In this document: positions 23,151 through 35,887 of the stretch, one piece after another
How positions within the stretch are numbered: the first letter of the stretch is position 1
How the letters are laid out: each line of letters opens with the position of its first letter
Source of the DNA: Euonymus europaeus
Taxonomy: Eukaryota > Streptophyta > Magnoliopsida > Celastrales > Celastraceae
DNA: 64,000 bases
Assembly (NCBI GenBank): GCA_963580455.1
Contig: OY756958.1
Span: 9,870,501-9,934,500, forward strand
Reading direction: 5' to 3'
Translations under genes and position numbers: made by a program
Notes under the pieces: model-generated
What the model saw: the letters and a program-made list of their open reading frames with translations, nothing else
Told to the model about the DNA's origin: nothing
Database searches by the model: none

Positions 23151-25695
23151 TTGTACACTTTTTATTGTTCTTCTATGTCAAATTTTACGAGTATAAGCAT
23201 CCTCGGTTATTTCGATGCCAAAACCCCAACTTTCTATGACAAATGGACAAAAACAATAAAAGCTCTTCCAGAGAGAGAGTTGTGCAACTTCGGACTATCA
23301 AAATTGCTCGGTTTACACTATTTGTTGTTCTTCTATGTCAAATTACGAGTATATGCTTTCTGGGTTATTTTGATTCCAAAACCCCAACTTTCTATGACAA
23401 ATAGACAAAAATTTTAAAAGCTCCTCCTTAGAGAGAGTTGTGCAACTTCGGACTATCAAAATTGCTCGGTGTACTCTTTTTATTGTTCTTCTATGTCAAA
23501 TTTTACGAGTATAAGCTTCCTCGGTTATTTCGATGCCAAAACCCCAACTTTCTATGACAAATGGACAAAAACAATAAAAGCTCTTCCAGAGAGAGAGTTG
23601 TGCAACTTCGGACTATCAAAATTGCTCGGTGTACACTATTTATTGTTCTTCTATGTCAAATTACGAGTATATGCTTCCTGGATTATTTTGATTCCAAAAC
23701 CCCAACTTTCTATGACAAATAGACAAAAATTTTAAAAGCTCCTCCTTAGAGAGAGTTGTGCAACTTCGGACTATCAAAATTGCTCGGTGTACACTTTTTA
23801 TTGTTCTTCTATGTCAAATTCTACGAGTATAAGCTTCCTCGGTTATTTCGATGCAAAACCCCAACTTTCTATGACAAATGGACAAAAACAATAAAAGCTC
23901 TTCCAGAGAGAGAGTTGTGCAACTTCGGACTATCAAAATTGCTCGTTTTACACTATTAATTGTTCTTCTATGTCAAATTACGAGTATATGCTTCCTGGAT
24001 TATTTTGATTCCAAAACCCCAACTTTCTATGACAAATAGACAAAAATTTTAAAAGCTCTTCCTTAGAGAGAGTTGTGCAACTTCGGACTATCAAAATTGC
24101 TCGGTGTACACTTTTTATTGTTCTTCTATGTCAAATTTTACGAGTATAAGCTTCCTCGGTTATTTCGATGCCAAAACCCCAACTTTCTATGACAAATGGA
24201 CAAAAACAATAAAAGCTCCTCTAGAGAGAGAGTTGTGCAACTTCGGACTATCAAAATTGCTCGGTGTACACTATTTATTGTTCTTCTATGTCAAATTTTA
24301 CGAGTATATGCTTCCTGGATTATTTTGATTCCAAAACCCCAACTTTCTATGACAAATAGACAAAAATTTTGAAAGCTCCTCCTTAGAGAGAGTTGTGCAA
24401 CTTCGGACTATCAAAATTGCTCGGTGAACTCTTTTTATTGTTCTTCTATGTCAAATTTTACGAGTATAAGCTTGCTCGGTTATTTCGATGCCAAAACCCC
24501 AACTTTCTATGACAAATGGACAAAAACAATAAAAGCTCTTCCAGAGAGAGAGTTGTGCAACTTCGGACTATCAAAATTGCTCGGTGTACACTATTTATTG
24601 TTCTTCTATGTCAAATTACGAGTATATGCTTCCTGGATTATTTTGATTCCAAAACCCCAACTTTCTATGACAAATAGACAAAAATTTTAAAAGCTCCTCC
24701 TTAGAGAGAGTTGTGCAACTTCGGACTATCAAAATTGCTCGGTGTACACTTTTTATTGTTCTTCTATGTCAAATTTTACGAGTATAAGCTTCCTCGGTTA
24801 TTTCGATGCCAAAACCCCAACTTTCTATGACAAATGGACAAAAACAATAAAAGCTCTTCCAGAGAGAGAGTTGTGCAACTTCGGACTATCAAAATTGCTC
24901 GGTTTACACTATTTATTGTTCTTCTATGTCAAATTACGAGTATATGCTTCCTGGATTATTTTGATTCCAAAACCCCAACTTTCTATGACAAATAGACAAA
25001 AATTTTAAAAGCTCCTCCTTAGAGAGAGTTGTGCAACTTCGGACTATCAAAATTGCTCGGTGTACACTTTTTATTGTTCTTCTATGTCAAATTTTACGAG
25101 TATAAGCTTCCTCGGTTATTTCGATGCAAAACCCCAACTTTCTATGACAAATGGACAAAAACAATAAAAGCTCCTCTAGAGAGAGAGTTGTGCAACTTCG
25201 GACTATCAAAATTGCTCGGTGTATACTATTTATTGTTCTTCTATGTCAAATATTACGAGTATATGCTTCCTGGATTATTTTGATTCCAAAACCCCAACTT
25301 TCTATGACAAATGGACAAAAATTTTAAAAGCTCCTCATAGAGAGAGTTGTGCAATTTCGGACTATCAAAATTGCTCGGTGTACACTTTTTATTGTTCTTC
25401 TATGTCAAATTTTACGAGTATAAGCTTCCTCGGTTATTTCGATGCCAAAACCCCAACTTTCTATGACAAATGGATAAAAACAATAAAAGCTTTTCCAGAG
25501 AGAGAGTTGTGCAACTTCGGACTATCAAAATTGCTCGGTGTACACTATTTATTGTTCTTCTATGTCAAATTACGAGTATATGCTTCCTGGATTATTTTGA
25601 TTCCAAAACCCCAACTTTCTATGACAAATAGACAAAAATTTTAAAAGCTCCTCCTTAGAGAGAGTTGTGCAACTTCGGACTATCAAAATTGCTCG
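23151..25695. repeat. Mixed dimers with a displaced HOR-1591 segment
   Basis: Dimers start at 23,151 (B4' with tgctttctgggttatt), 23,469 (B1), 23,787 (gatgcaaaacc, ttctacgag), 24,104 (B3), 24,424 (aagcttgctcgg, gtgaactc), 24,742 (B2), 25,060 (gatgcaaaacc, gtgtatac) and 25,378 (W). The three dimers from 24,424 match the start of the 1,591-bp unit 4,133 bp after its last copy start at 20,291. The A monomer near 25,310 reads aatggacaaaaatttt instead of aatagac. Confidence 0.88.
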
Positions 25696-28600
25696 GTGTA
25701 CACTTTTTATTGTTCTTCTATGTCAAATTTTACGAGTATAAGCTTCCTCGGTTATTTCGATGCCAAAACCCCAACTTTCTATGACAAATGGACAAAAACA
25801 ATAAAAGCTCTTCCAGAGAGAGAGTTGTGCAACTTCGGACTATCAAAATTGCTCGGTTTACACTATTTATTGTTCTTCTATGTCAAATTATGAGTATATG
25901 CTTCCTGGATTATTTTGATTCCAAAACCCCAACTTTCTATGACAAATAGACAAAAATTTTAAAGGCTCCTCCTTAGAGAGAGTTGTGCAACTTCGGACTA
26001 TCAAAATTGCTCGGTGTACACTTTTTATTGTTCTTCTATGTCAAATTTTACGAGTATAAGCTTCCTCGGTTATTTCGATGCCAAAACCCCAACTTTCTAT
26101 GACAAATGGACAAAAACAATAAAAGCTCCTCTAGAGAGAGAGTTGTGCAACTTCGGACTATCAAAATTGCTCGGTGTACACTATTTATTGTTCTTCTATG
26201 TCAAATTTTACGAGTATATGCTTCCTGGATTATTTTGATTCCAAAACCCCAACTTTCTATGACAAATAGACAAAAATTTTAAAAGCTCCTCCTTAGAGAG
26301 AAATGTGCAACTTCGGACTATCAAAATTGCTCGGTGTACACTTTTTATTGTTCTTCTATGTCAAATTTTACGAGTATAAGCTTCCTCGGTTATTTCGATG
26401 CCAAAACCCCAACTTTCTATGACAAATGGACAAAAACAATAAAAGCTCTTCCAGAGAGAGAGTTGTGCAACTTCGGACTATCAAAATTGCTCGGTTTACA
26501 CTATTTATTGTTCTTCTATGTCAAATTACGAGTATATGCTTCCTGGATTATTTTGATTCCAAAACCCCAACTTTCTATGACAAATAGACAAAAATTTTAA
26601 AAGCTCCTCCTTAGAGAGAGTTGTGCAACTTCGGACTATCAAAATTGCTCGGTGTACACTTTTTATTGTTCTTCTATGTCAAATTTTACGAGTATAAGCT
26701 TCCTCGGTTATTTCGATGCCAAAACCCCAACTTTCTATGACAAATGGACAAAAACAATAAAAGCTCCTCTAGAGAGAGAGTTGTGCAACTTCGGACTATC
26801 AAAATTGCTCGGTGTACACTATTTATTGTTCTTCTATGTCAAATTTTACGAGTATATGCTTCCTGGATTATTTTGATTCCAAAACCCCAACTTTCTATGA
26901 CAAATAGACAAAAATTTTAAAAGCTCCTCCTTAGAGAGAGTTGTGCAACTTCGGACTATCAAAATTGCTCGGTGTACACCTTTTATTGTTCTTCTATGTC
27001 AAATTTTACGAGTATAAGCTTCCTCGGTTATTTCGATGCCAAAACCCCAACTTTCTATGACAAATGGACAAAAACAATAAAAGCTCTTCCAGAGAGAGAG
27101 TTGTGCAACTTCGGACTATCAAAATTTCTCGGTGTACACTATTTATTGTTCTTCTATGTCAAATTACGAGTATATGCTTCCTGGATTATTTTGATTCCAA
27201 AACCCCAACTTTCTATGACAAATAGACAAAAATTTTAAAAGCTCCTCCTTAGAGAGAGTTGTGCAACTTCGGACTATCAAAATTGCTCGGTGTACACTTT
27301 TTATTGTTCTTCTATGTCAAATTTTACGAGTATAAGCTTCCTCGGTTATTTCGATGCCAAAACCCCAACTTTCTATGACAAATGGACAAAAACAATAAAA
27401 GCTCTTCCAGAGAGAGAGTTGTGCAACTTCGGACTATCAAAATTGCTCGGTTTACACCATTTATTGTTCTTCTATGTCAAATTATGAGTATATGCTTCCT
27501 GGATTATTTTGATTCCAAAACCCCAACTTTCTATGACAAATAGACAAAAATTTTAAAGGCTCCTCCTTAGAGAGAGTTGTGCAACTTCGGACTATCAAAA
27601 TTGCTCGGTGTACACTTTTTATTGTTCTTCTATGTCAAATTTTACGAGTATAAGCTTCCTCGGTTATTTCGATGCCAAAACCCCAACTTTCTATGACAAA
27701 TGGACAAAAACAATAAAAGCTCCTCTAGAGAGAGAGTTGTGCAACTTCGGACTATCAAAATTGCTCGGTGTACACTATTTATTGTTCTTCTATGTCAAAT
27801 TTTACGAGTATATGCTTCCTGGATTATTTTGATTCCAAAACCCCAACTTTCTATGACAAATAGACAAAAATTTTAAAAGCTCCTCCTTAGAGAGAAATGT
27901 GCAACTTCGGACTATCAAAATTGCTCGGTGTACACTTTTTATTGTTCTTCTATGTCAAATTTTACGAGTATAAGCTTCCTCGGTTATTTCGATGCCAAAA
28001 CCCCAACTTTCTATGACAAATGGACAAAAACAATAAAAGCTCTTCCAGAGAGAGAGTTGTGCAACTTCGGACTATCAAAATTGCTCGGTTTACACTATTT
28101 ATTGTTCTTCTATGTCAAATTACGAGTATATGCTTCCTGGATTATTTTGATTCCAAAACCCCAACTTTCTATGACAAATAGACAAAAATTTTAAAAGCTC
28201 CTCCTTAGAGAGAGTTGTGCAACTTCGGACTATCAAAATTGCTCGGTGTACACTTTTTATTGTTCTTCTATGTCAAATTTTACGAGTATAAGCTTCCTCG
28301 GTTATTTCGATGCCAAAACCCCAACTTTCTATGACAAATGGACAAAAACAATAAAAGCTCCTCTAGAGAGAGAGTTGTGCAACTTCGGACTATCAAAATT
28401 GCTCGGTGTACACTATTTATTGTTCTTCTATGTCAAATTTTACGAGTATATGCTTCCTGGATTATTTTGATTCCAAAACCCCAACTTTCTATGACAAATA
28501 GACAAAAATTTTAAAAGCTCCTCCTTAGAGAGAGTTGTGCAACTTCGGACTATCAAAATTGCTCGGTGTACACCTTTTATTGTTCTTCTATGTCAAATTT

Positions 28601-28883
28601 TACGAGTATAAGCTTCCTCGGTTATTTCGATGCCAAAACCCCAACTTTCTATGACAAATGGACAAAAACAATAAAAGCTCTTCCAGAGAGAGAGTTGTGC
28701 AACTTCGGACTATCAAAATTTCTCGGTGTACACTATTTATTGTTCTTCTATGTCAAATTACGAGTATATGCTTCCTGGATTATTTTGATTCCAAAACCCC
28801 AACTTTCTATGACAAATAGACAAAAATTTTAAAAGCTCCTCCTTAGAGAGAGTTGTGCAACTTCGGACTATCAAAATTGCTCG
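25696..28883. repeat. HOR-1594: five-dimer unit, two tandem copies
   Basis: Copies are 25,696-27,289 and 27,290-28,883. The order is B2 with caaattatgag and aaaggctcctcc; B3; B2; B3; a dimer with gtacaccttttattg and aaaatttctcgg. Lengths are 318+320+318+320+318 = 1,594 bp. Shared rare marks include tagagagaaatgtgc (near 26,293 and 27,887), aaaatttctcgg and acacctttt. I noticed one difference, cactatttatt against caccatttatt near 27,456, so the duplication looks very recent. Confidence 0.93.
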
Positions 28884-31800
28884 TTGTACACTTTTTATTG
28901 TTCTTCTATGTCAAATTTTACGAGTATAAGCATCCTCGGTTATTTCGATGCCAAAACCCCAACTTTCTATGACAAATGGACAAAAACAATAAAAGCTCTT
29001 CCAGAGAGAGAGTTGTGCAACTTCGGACTATCAAAATTGCTCGGTTTACACTATTTGTTGTTCTTCTATGTCAAATTACGAGTATATGCTTCCTGGATTA
29101 TTTTGATTCCAAAACCCCAACTTTCTATGACAAATAGACAAAAATTTTAAAAGCTCCTCCTTAGAGAGAGTTGTGCAACTTCGGACTATCAAAATTGCTC
29201 GGTGTACTCTTTTTATTGTTCTTCTATGTCAAATTTTACGAGTATAAGCTTCCTCGGTTATTTCGATGCCAAAACCCCAACTTTCTATGACAAATGGACA
29301 AAAACAATAAAAGCTCTTCCAGAGAGAGAGTTGTGCAACTTCGGACTATCAAAATTGCTCGGTGTACACTATTTATTGTTCTTCTATGTCAAATTACGAG
29401 TATATGCTTCCTGGATTATTTTGATTCCAAAACCCCAACTTTCTATGACAAATAGACAAAAATTTTAAAAGCTCCTCCTTAGAGAGAGTTGTGCAACTTC
29501 GGACTATCAAAATTGCTCGGTGTACACTTTTTATTGTTCTTCTATGTCAAATTTTACGAGTATAAGCTTCCTCGGTTATTTCGATGCCAAAACCCCAACT
29601 TTCTATGACAAATGGACAAAAACAATAAAAGCTCTTCCAGAGAGAGAGTTGTGCAACTTCGGACTATCAAAATTGCTCGGTTTACACTATTTATTGTTCT
29701 TCTATGTCAAATTACGAGTATATGCTTCCTGGATTATTTTGATTCCAAAACCCCAACTTTCTATGACAAATAGACAAAAATTTTAAAAGCTCCTCCTTAG
29801 AGAGAGTTGTGCAACTTCGGACTATCAAAATTGCTCGGTGTACACTTTTTATTGTTCTTCTATGTCAAATTTTACGAGTATAAGCTTCCTCGGTTATTTC
29901 GATGCCAAAACCCCAACTTTCTATGACAAATGGACAAAAACAATAAAAGCTCCTCTAGAGAGAGAGTTGTGCAACTTCGGACTATCAAAATTGCTCGGTG
30001 TACACTATTTATTGTTCTTCTATGTCAAATTTTACGAGTATATGCTTCCTGGATTATTTTGATTCCAAAACCCCAACTTTCTATGACAAATAGACAAAAA
30101 TTTTAAAAGCTCCTCCTTAGAGAGAGTTGTGCAACTTCGGACTATCAAAATTGCTCGGTGTACTCTTTTTATTGTTCTTCTATGTCAAATTTTACGAGTA
30201 TAAGCTTCCTCGGTTATTTCGATGCCAAAACCCCAACTTTCTATGACAAATGGACAAAAACAATAAAAGCTCTTCCAGAGAGAGAGTTGTGCAACTTCGG
30301 ACTATCAAAATTGCTCGGTGTACACTATTTATTGTTCTTCTATGTCAAATTACGAGTATATGCTTCCTGGATTATTTTGATTCCAAAACCCCAACTTTCT
30401 ATGACAAATAGACAAAAATTTTAAAAGCTCCTCCTTAGAGAGAGTTGTGCAACTTCGGACTATCAAAATTGCTCGGTGTACACTTTTTATTGTTCTTCTA
30501 TGTCAAATTTTACGAGTATAAGCTTCCTCGGTTATTTCGATGCCAAAACCCCAACTTTCTATGACAAATGGACAAAAACAATAAAAGCTCTTCCAGAGAG
30601 AGAGTTGTGCAACTTCGGACTATCAAAATTGCTCGGTTTACACTATTTATTGTTCTTCTATGTCAAATTATGAGTATATGCTTCCTGGATTATTTTGATT
30701 CCAAAACCCCAACTTTCTATGACAAATAGACAAAAATTTTAAAGGCTCCTCCTTAGAGAGAGTTGTGCAACTTCGGACTATCAAAATTGCTCGGTGTACA
30801 CTTTTTATTGTTCTTCTATGTCAAATTTTACGAGTATAAGCTTCCTCGGTTATTTCGATGCCAAAACCCCAACTTTCTATGACAAATGGACAAAAACAAT
30901 AAAAGCTCCTCTAGAGAGAGAGTTGTGCAACTTCGGACTATCAAAATTGCTCGGTGTACACTATTTATTGTTCTTCTATGTCAAATTTTATGAGTATATG
31001 CTTCCTGGATTATTTTGATTCCAAAACCCCAACTTTCTATGACAAATAGACAAAAATTTTAAAAGCTCCTCCTTAGAGAGAGTTGTGCAACTTCGGACTA
31101 TCAAAATTGCTCGGTGTACACTTTTTATTGTTCTTCTATGTCAAATTTTACGAGTATAAGCTTCCTCGGTTATTTCGATGCCAAAACCCCAACTTTCTGT
31201 GACAAATGGACAAAAACAATAAAAGCTCTTCCAGAGAGAGAGTTGTGCAACTTCGGACTATCAAAATTGCTCGGTTTACACTATTTATTGTTCTTCTATG
31301 TCAAATTACGAGTATATGCTTCCTGGATTATTTTGATTCCAAAACCCCAACTTTCTATGACAAATAGACAAAAATTTTAAAAGCTCCTCCTTAGAGAGAG
31401 TTGTGCAACTTCGGACTATCAAAATTGCTCGGTGTACACTTTTTATTGTTCTTCTATGTCAAATTTTACGAGTATAAGCTTCCTCGGTTATTTCGATGCC
31501 AAAACCCCAACTTTCTATGACAAATGGACAAAAACAATAAAAGCTCCTCTAGAGAGAGAGTTGTGCAACTTCGGACTATCAAAATTGCTCGGTGTACACT
31601 ATTTATTGTTCTTCTATGTCAAATTTTACGAGTATATGCTTCCTGGATTATTTTGATTCCAAAACCCCAACTTTCTATGACAAATAGACAAAAATTTTAA
31701 AAGCTCCTCCTTAGAGAGAGTTGTGCAACTTCGGACTATCAAAATTGCTCGGTGTACTCTTTTTATTGTTCTTCTATGTCAAATTTTACGAGTATAAGCT

Positions 31801-32706
31801 TCCTCGGTTATTTCGATGCCAAAACCCCAACTTTCTATGACAAATGGACAAAAACAATAAAAGCTCTTCCAGAGAGAGAGTTGTGCAACTTCGGACTATC
31901 AAAATTGCTCGGTGTACACTATTTATTGTTCTTCTATGTCAAATTACGAGTATATGCTTCCTGGATTATTTTGATTCCAAAACCCCAACTTTCTATGACA
32001 AATAGACAAAAATTTTAAAAGCTCCTCCTTAGAGAGAGTTGTGCAACTTCGGACTATCAAAATTGCTCGGTGTACACCTTTTATTGTTCTTCTATGTCAA
32101 ATTTTACGAGTATAAGCTTCCTCGGTTATTTCGATGCCAAAACCCCAACTTTCTATGACAAATGGACAAAAACAATAAAAGCTCTTCCAGAGAGAGAGTT
32201 GTGCAACTTCGGACTATCAAAATTGCTCGGTTTACACTATTTATTGTTCTTCTATGTCAAATTACGAGTATATGCTTCCTGGATTATTTTGATTCCAAAA
32301 CCCCAACTTTCGATGACAAATAGGCAAAAATTTTAAAAGCTCCTCCTTAGAGAGAGTTGTGCAACTTCGGACTATCAAAATTGCTCGGTGTACACTTTTT
32401 ATTGTTCTTCTATGTCAAATTTTACGAGTATAAGCTTCCTCGGTTATTTCGATGCCAAAACCCCAACTTTCTATGACAAATGGACAAAAACAATAAAAGC
32501 TCCTCTAGAGAGAGAGTTGTGCAACTTCGGACTATCAAAATTGCTCGGTGTACACTATTTATTGTTCTTCTATGTCAAATTTTACGAGTATATGCTTCCT
32601 GGATTATTTTGATTCCAAAACCCCAACTTTCTATGACAAATAGACAAAAATTTTAAAAGCTCCTCATAGAGAGAGTTGTGCAATTTCGGACTATCAAAAT
32701 TGCTCG
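28884..32706. repeat. B4 dimer followed by B1/B2/B3 blocks (HOR-956 family)
   Basis: Dimers start at 28,884 (B4, cgttgtacac, aagcatcctcgg), then B1-B2-B3 at 29,202-30,157, B1-B2'-B3 at 30,158-31,113, B2-B3 at 31,114-31,751 and B1-B2-B3s at 31,752-32,706. The B2' dimer at 30,476 has the caaattatgag and aaaggctcctcc marks of the 1,594-bp unit, so this block is a recombined relative of it. The last B3 ends with ctcctcatagag and caatttcgg. Confidence 0.88.
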
Positions 32707-34932
32707 GTGTACACTTTTTATTGTTCTTCTATGTCAAATTTTACGAGTATAAGCTTCCTCGGTTATTTCGATGCCAAAACCCCAACTTTCTATGACAAAT
32801 GGATAAAAACAATAAAAGCTCTTCCAGAGAGAGAGTTGTGCAACTTCGGACTATCAAAATTGCTCGGTTTACACTATTTATTGTTCTTCTATGTCAAATT
32901 ACGAGTATATGCTTCCTGGATTATTTTGATTCCAAAACCCCAACTTTCTATGACAAATAGACAAAAATTTTAAAAGCTCCTCCTTAGAGAGAGTTGTGCA
33001 ACTTCGGACTATCAAAATTGCTCGGTGTACCCTTTTTATTGTTCTTCTATGTCAAATTTTACGAGTATAAGCTTCCTCGGTTATTTCGATGCCAAAACCC
33101 CAACTTTCTATGACAAATGGACAAAAACAATAAAAGCTCTTCCAGAGAGAGAGTTGTGCAACTTCGGACTATCAAAATTGCTCGATGTACACTATTTATT
33201 GTTCTTCTATGTCAAATTACGAGTATATGCTTCCTGGATTATTTTGATTCCAAAACCCCAACTTTCTATGACAAATAGACAAAAATTTTAAAAGCTCCTC
33301 CTTAGAGAGAGTTGTGCAACTTCGGACTATCAAAATTGCTCGGTGTACACTTTTTATTGTTCTTCTATGTCAAATTTTACGAGTATAAGCTTCCTCGCTT
33401 ATTTCGATGCCAAAACCCCAACTTTCTATGACAAATGGACAAAAATAATAAAAGCTCTTCCAGAGAGAGAGTTGTGCAACTTCGGACTATCAAAATTGCT
33501 CGGTTTACACTATTTATTGTTCTTCTATGTCAAATTACAAGTATATGCTTCCTGGATTATTTTGATTCCAAAACCCCAACTTTCTATGACAAATAGACAA
33601 AAATTTTAAAAGCTCCTGCTTAGAGAGAGTTGTGCAACTTCGGACTATCAAAATTGCTCGGTGTACACTTTTTATTGTTCTTCTATGTCAAATTTTACGA
33701 GTATAAGCTTCCTCGGTTATTTCGATGCCAAAACCCCAACTTTCTATGACAAATGGACAAAAATAATAAAAGCTCTTCCAGAGAGAGAGTTGTGCAACTT
33801 CGGACTATCAAAATTGCTCGGTTTACACTATTTATTGTTCTTCTATGTCAAATTACAAGTATATGCTTCCTGGATTATTTTGATTCCAAAACCCCAACTT
33901 TCTATGACAAATAGACAAAAATTTTAAAAGCTCCTCCTTAGAGAGAGTTGTGCAACTTCGGACTATCAAAATTGCTCGGTGTACACTTTTTATTGTTCTT
34001 CTATGTCAAATTTTACGAGTATAAGCTTCCTCGGTTATTTCGATGCCAAAACCCCAACTTTCTATGACAAATGGATAAAAACAATAAAAGCTCTTCCAGA
34101 GAGAGAGTTGTGCAACTTCGGACTATCAAAATTGCTCGGTTTACACTATTTATTGTTCTTCTATGTCAAATTACGAGTATATGCTTCCTGGATTATTTTG
34201 ATTCCAAAACCCCAACTTTCTATGACAAATAGACAAAAATTTTAAAAGCTCCTCCTTAGAGAGAGTTGTGCAACTTCGGACTATCAAAATTGCTCGGTGT
34301 ACCCTTTTTATTGTTCTTCTATGTCAAATTTTACGAGTATAAGCTTCCTCGGTTATTTCGATTCCAAAACCCCAACTTTCTATGACAAATGGACAAAAAC
34401 AATAAAAGCTCTTCCAGAGAGAGAGTTGTGCAACTTCGGACTATCAAAATTGCTCGATGTACACTATTTATTGTTCTTCTATGTCAAATTACGAGTATAT
34501 GCTTCCTGGATTATTTTGATTCCAAAACCCCAACTTTCTATGACAAATAGACAAAAATTTTAAAAGCTCCTCCTTAGAGAGAGTTGTGCAACTTCGGTTT
34601 ATCAAAATTGCTCGGTGTACACTTTTTATTGTTCTTCTATGTCAAATTTTACGAGTATAAGCTTCCTCGGTTATTTCGATGCCAAAACCCCAACTTTCTA
34701 TGACAAATGGACAAAAATAATAAAAGCTCTTCCAGAGAGAGAGTTGTGCAACTTCGGACTATCAAAATTGCTCGGTTTACACTATTTATTGTTCTTCTAT
34801 GTCAAATTACAAGTATATGCTTCCTGGATTATTTTGATTCCAAAACCCCAACTTTCTATGACAAATAGACAAAAATTTTAAAAGCTCCTCCTTAGAGAGA
34901 GTTGTGCAACTTCGGACTATCAAAATTGCTCG
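32707..34932. repeat. W-P-I dimer block duplicated 1,272 bp apart
   Basis: The order is W (32,707), P (33,025, gtgtaccc with ctcgatgtacac), I (33,343) and I (33,661), then W (33,979), P (34,297) and I (34,615). I dimers carry acaaaaataataaaagc and caaattacaagtata. W to W, P to P and the second I pair are all 1,272 bp apart. One I dimer is extra in the first block. Private changes include cctcgcttatttcg near 33,396, gctcctgcttag near 33,615, ttcgattcc near 34,359 and cttcggtttatc near 34,597. Confidence 0.92.
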
Positions 34933-35887
34933 GTGTACACTTTTTATTGTTCTTCTATGTCAAATTTTACGAGTATAAGCTTCCTCGGTTATTTCGATGC
35001 CAAAACCCCAACTTTCTATGACAAATGGACAAAAACAATAAAAGCTCCTCTAGAGAGAGAGTTGTGCAACTTCGGACTATCAAAATTGCTCGGTGTACAC
35101 TATTTATTGTTCTTCTATGTCAAATTTTACGAGTATATGCTTCCTGGATTATTTTGATTCCAAAACCCCAACTTTCTATGACAAATAGACAAAAATTTTA
35201 AAAGCTCCTCATAGAGAGAGTTGTGCAATTTCGGACTATCAAAATTGCTCGGTGTACACTTTTTATTGTTCTTCTATGTCAACTTTTACGAGTATATGCT
35301 TCCTGGATTATTTCGATGCCAAAACCCCAACTTTCTAAGACAAATGGACAAAAACAATAAAAGCTCTTCCAGAGAGAGAGTTGTGCAACTTCGGACTATC
35401 AAAATTGCTCGGTGTACACTATTTATTGTTCTTCTATGTCAAATTATGAGTATATGCTTCCTGGAATATTTTGATTTTAAAACCCCAACTTTCTATGACA
35501 AATAGACAAAAATTTTAAAAGCTCCTTCTTAGAGAGAGTTGTGCAACTTCGGACTATCAAAATTGCTCGGTGTACACTTTTTATTGTTCTTCTATGTCAA
35601 ATTTTACGAGTATAAGCATCCTCGGCTATTTCGATGCCAAAACCCCAACTTTCTATAACAAATGGACAAAAACAATAAAAGCTCTTCCAGAGAGAGAGTT
35701 GTGCAACTTCGGACTATCAAAATTGCTCGGTTTACACTATTTATTGTTCTTCTATGTCAAATTACGAGTATATGCTTCCTGGATTATTTTGATTCCAAAA
35801 CCCCAACTTTCTATGACAAATAGACAAAAATTTTAAAAGCTCCTCCTTAGAGAGAGTTGTGCAACTTCGGACTATCAAAATTGCTCG
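34933..35887. repeat. B3-V-Y block, copy 1
   Basis: A B3s dimer (34,933, 319 bp) is followed by V (35,252), whose first monomer reads caacttttacgagtatatgc then cctggattatttcgatgcc with ctaagacaaatgg, and whose A reads caaattatgag and ggaatattttgattttaaa. Then comes Y (35,570) with aagcatcctcggctatttcg and ctataacaaatgg. The same three-dimer order occurs at 39,709 and 41,458. Confidence 0.92.

Noticed and set aside
25219..25644. 141-codon frame across two dimers
   Set aside because: It arises from a tag-to-tgg change (aatggacaaaaatttt) and a 1-bp-shorter spacer. It is the same repeat read through, in a frame closed in neighbouring copies.
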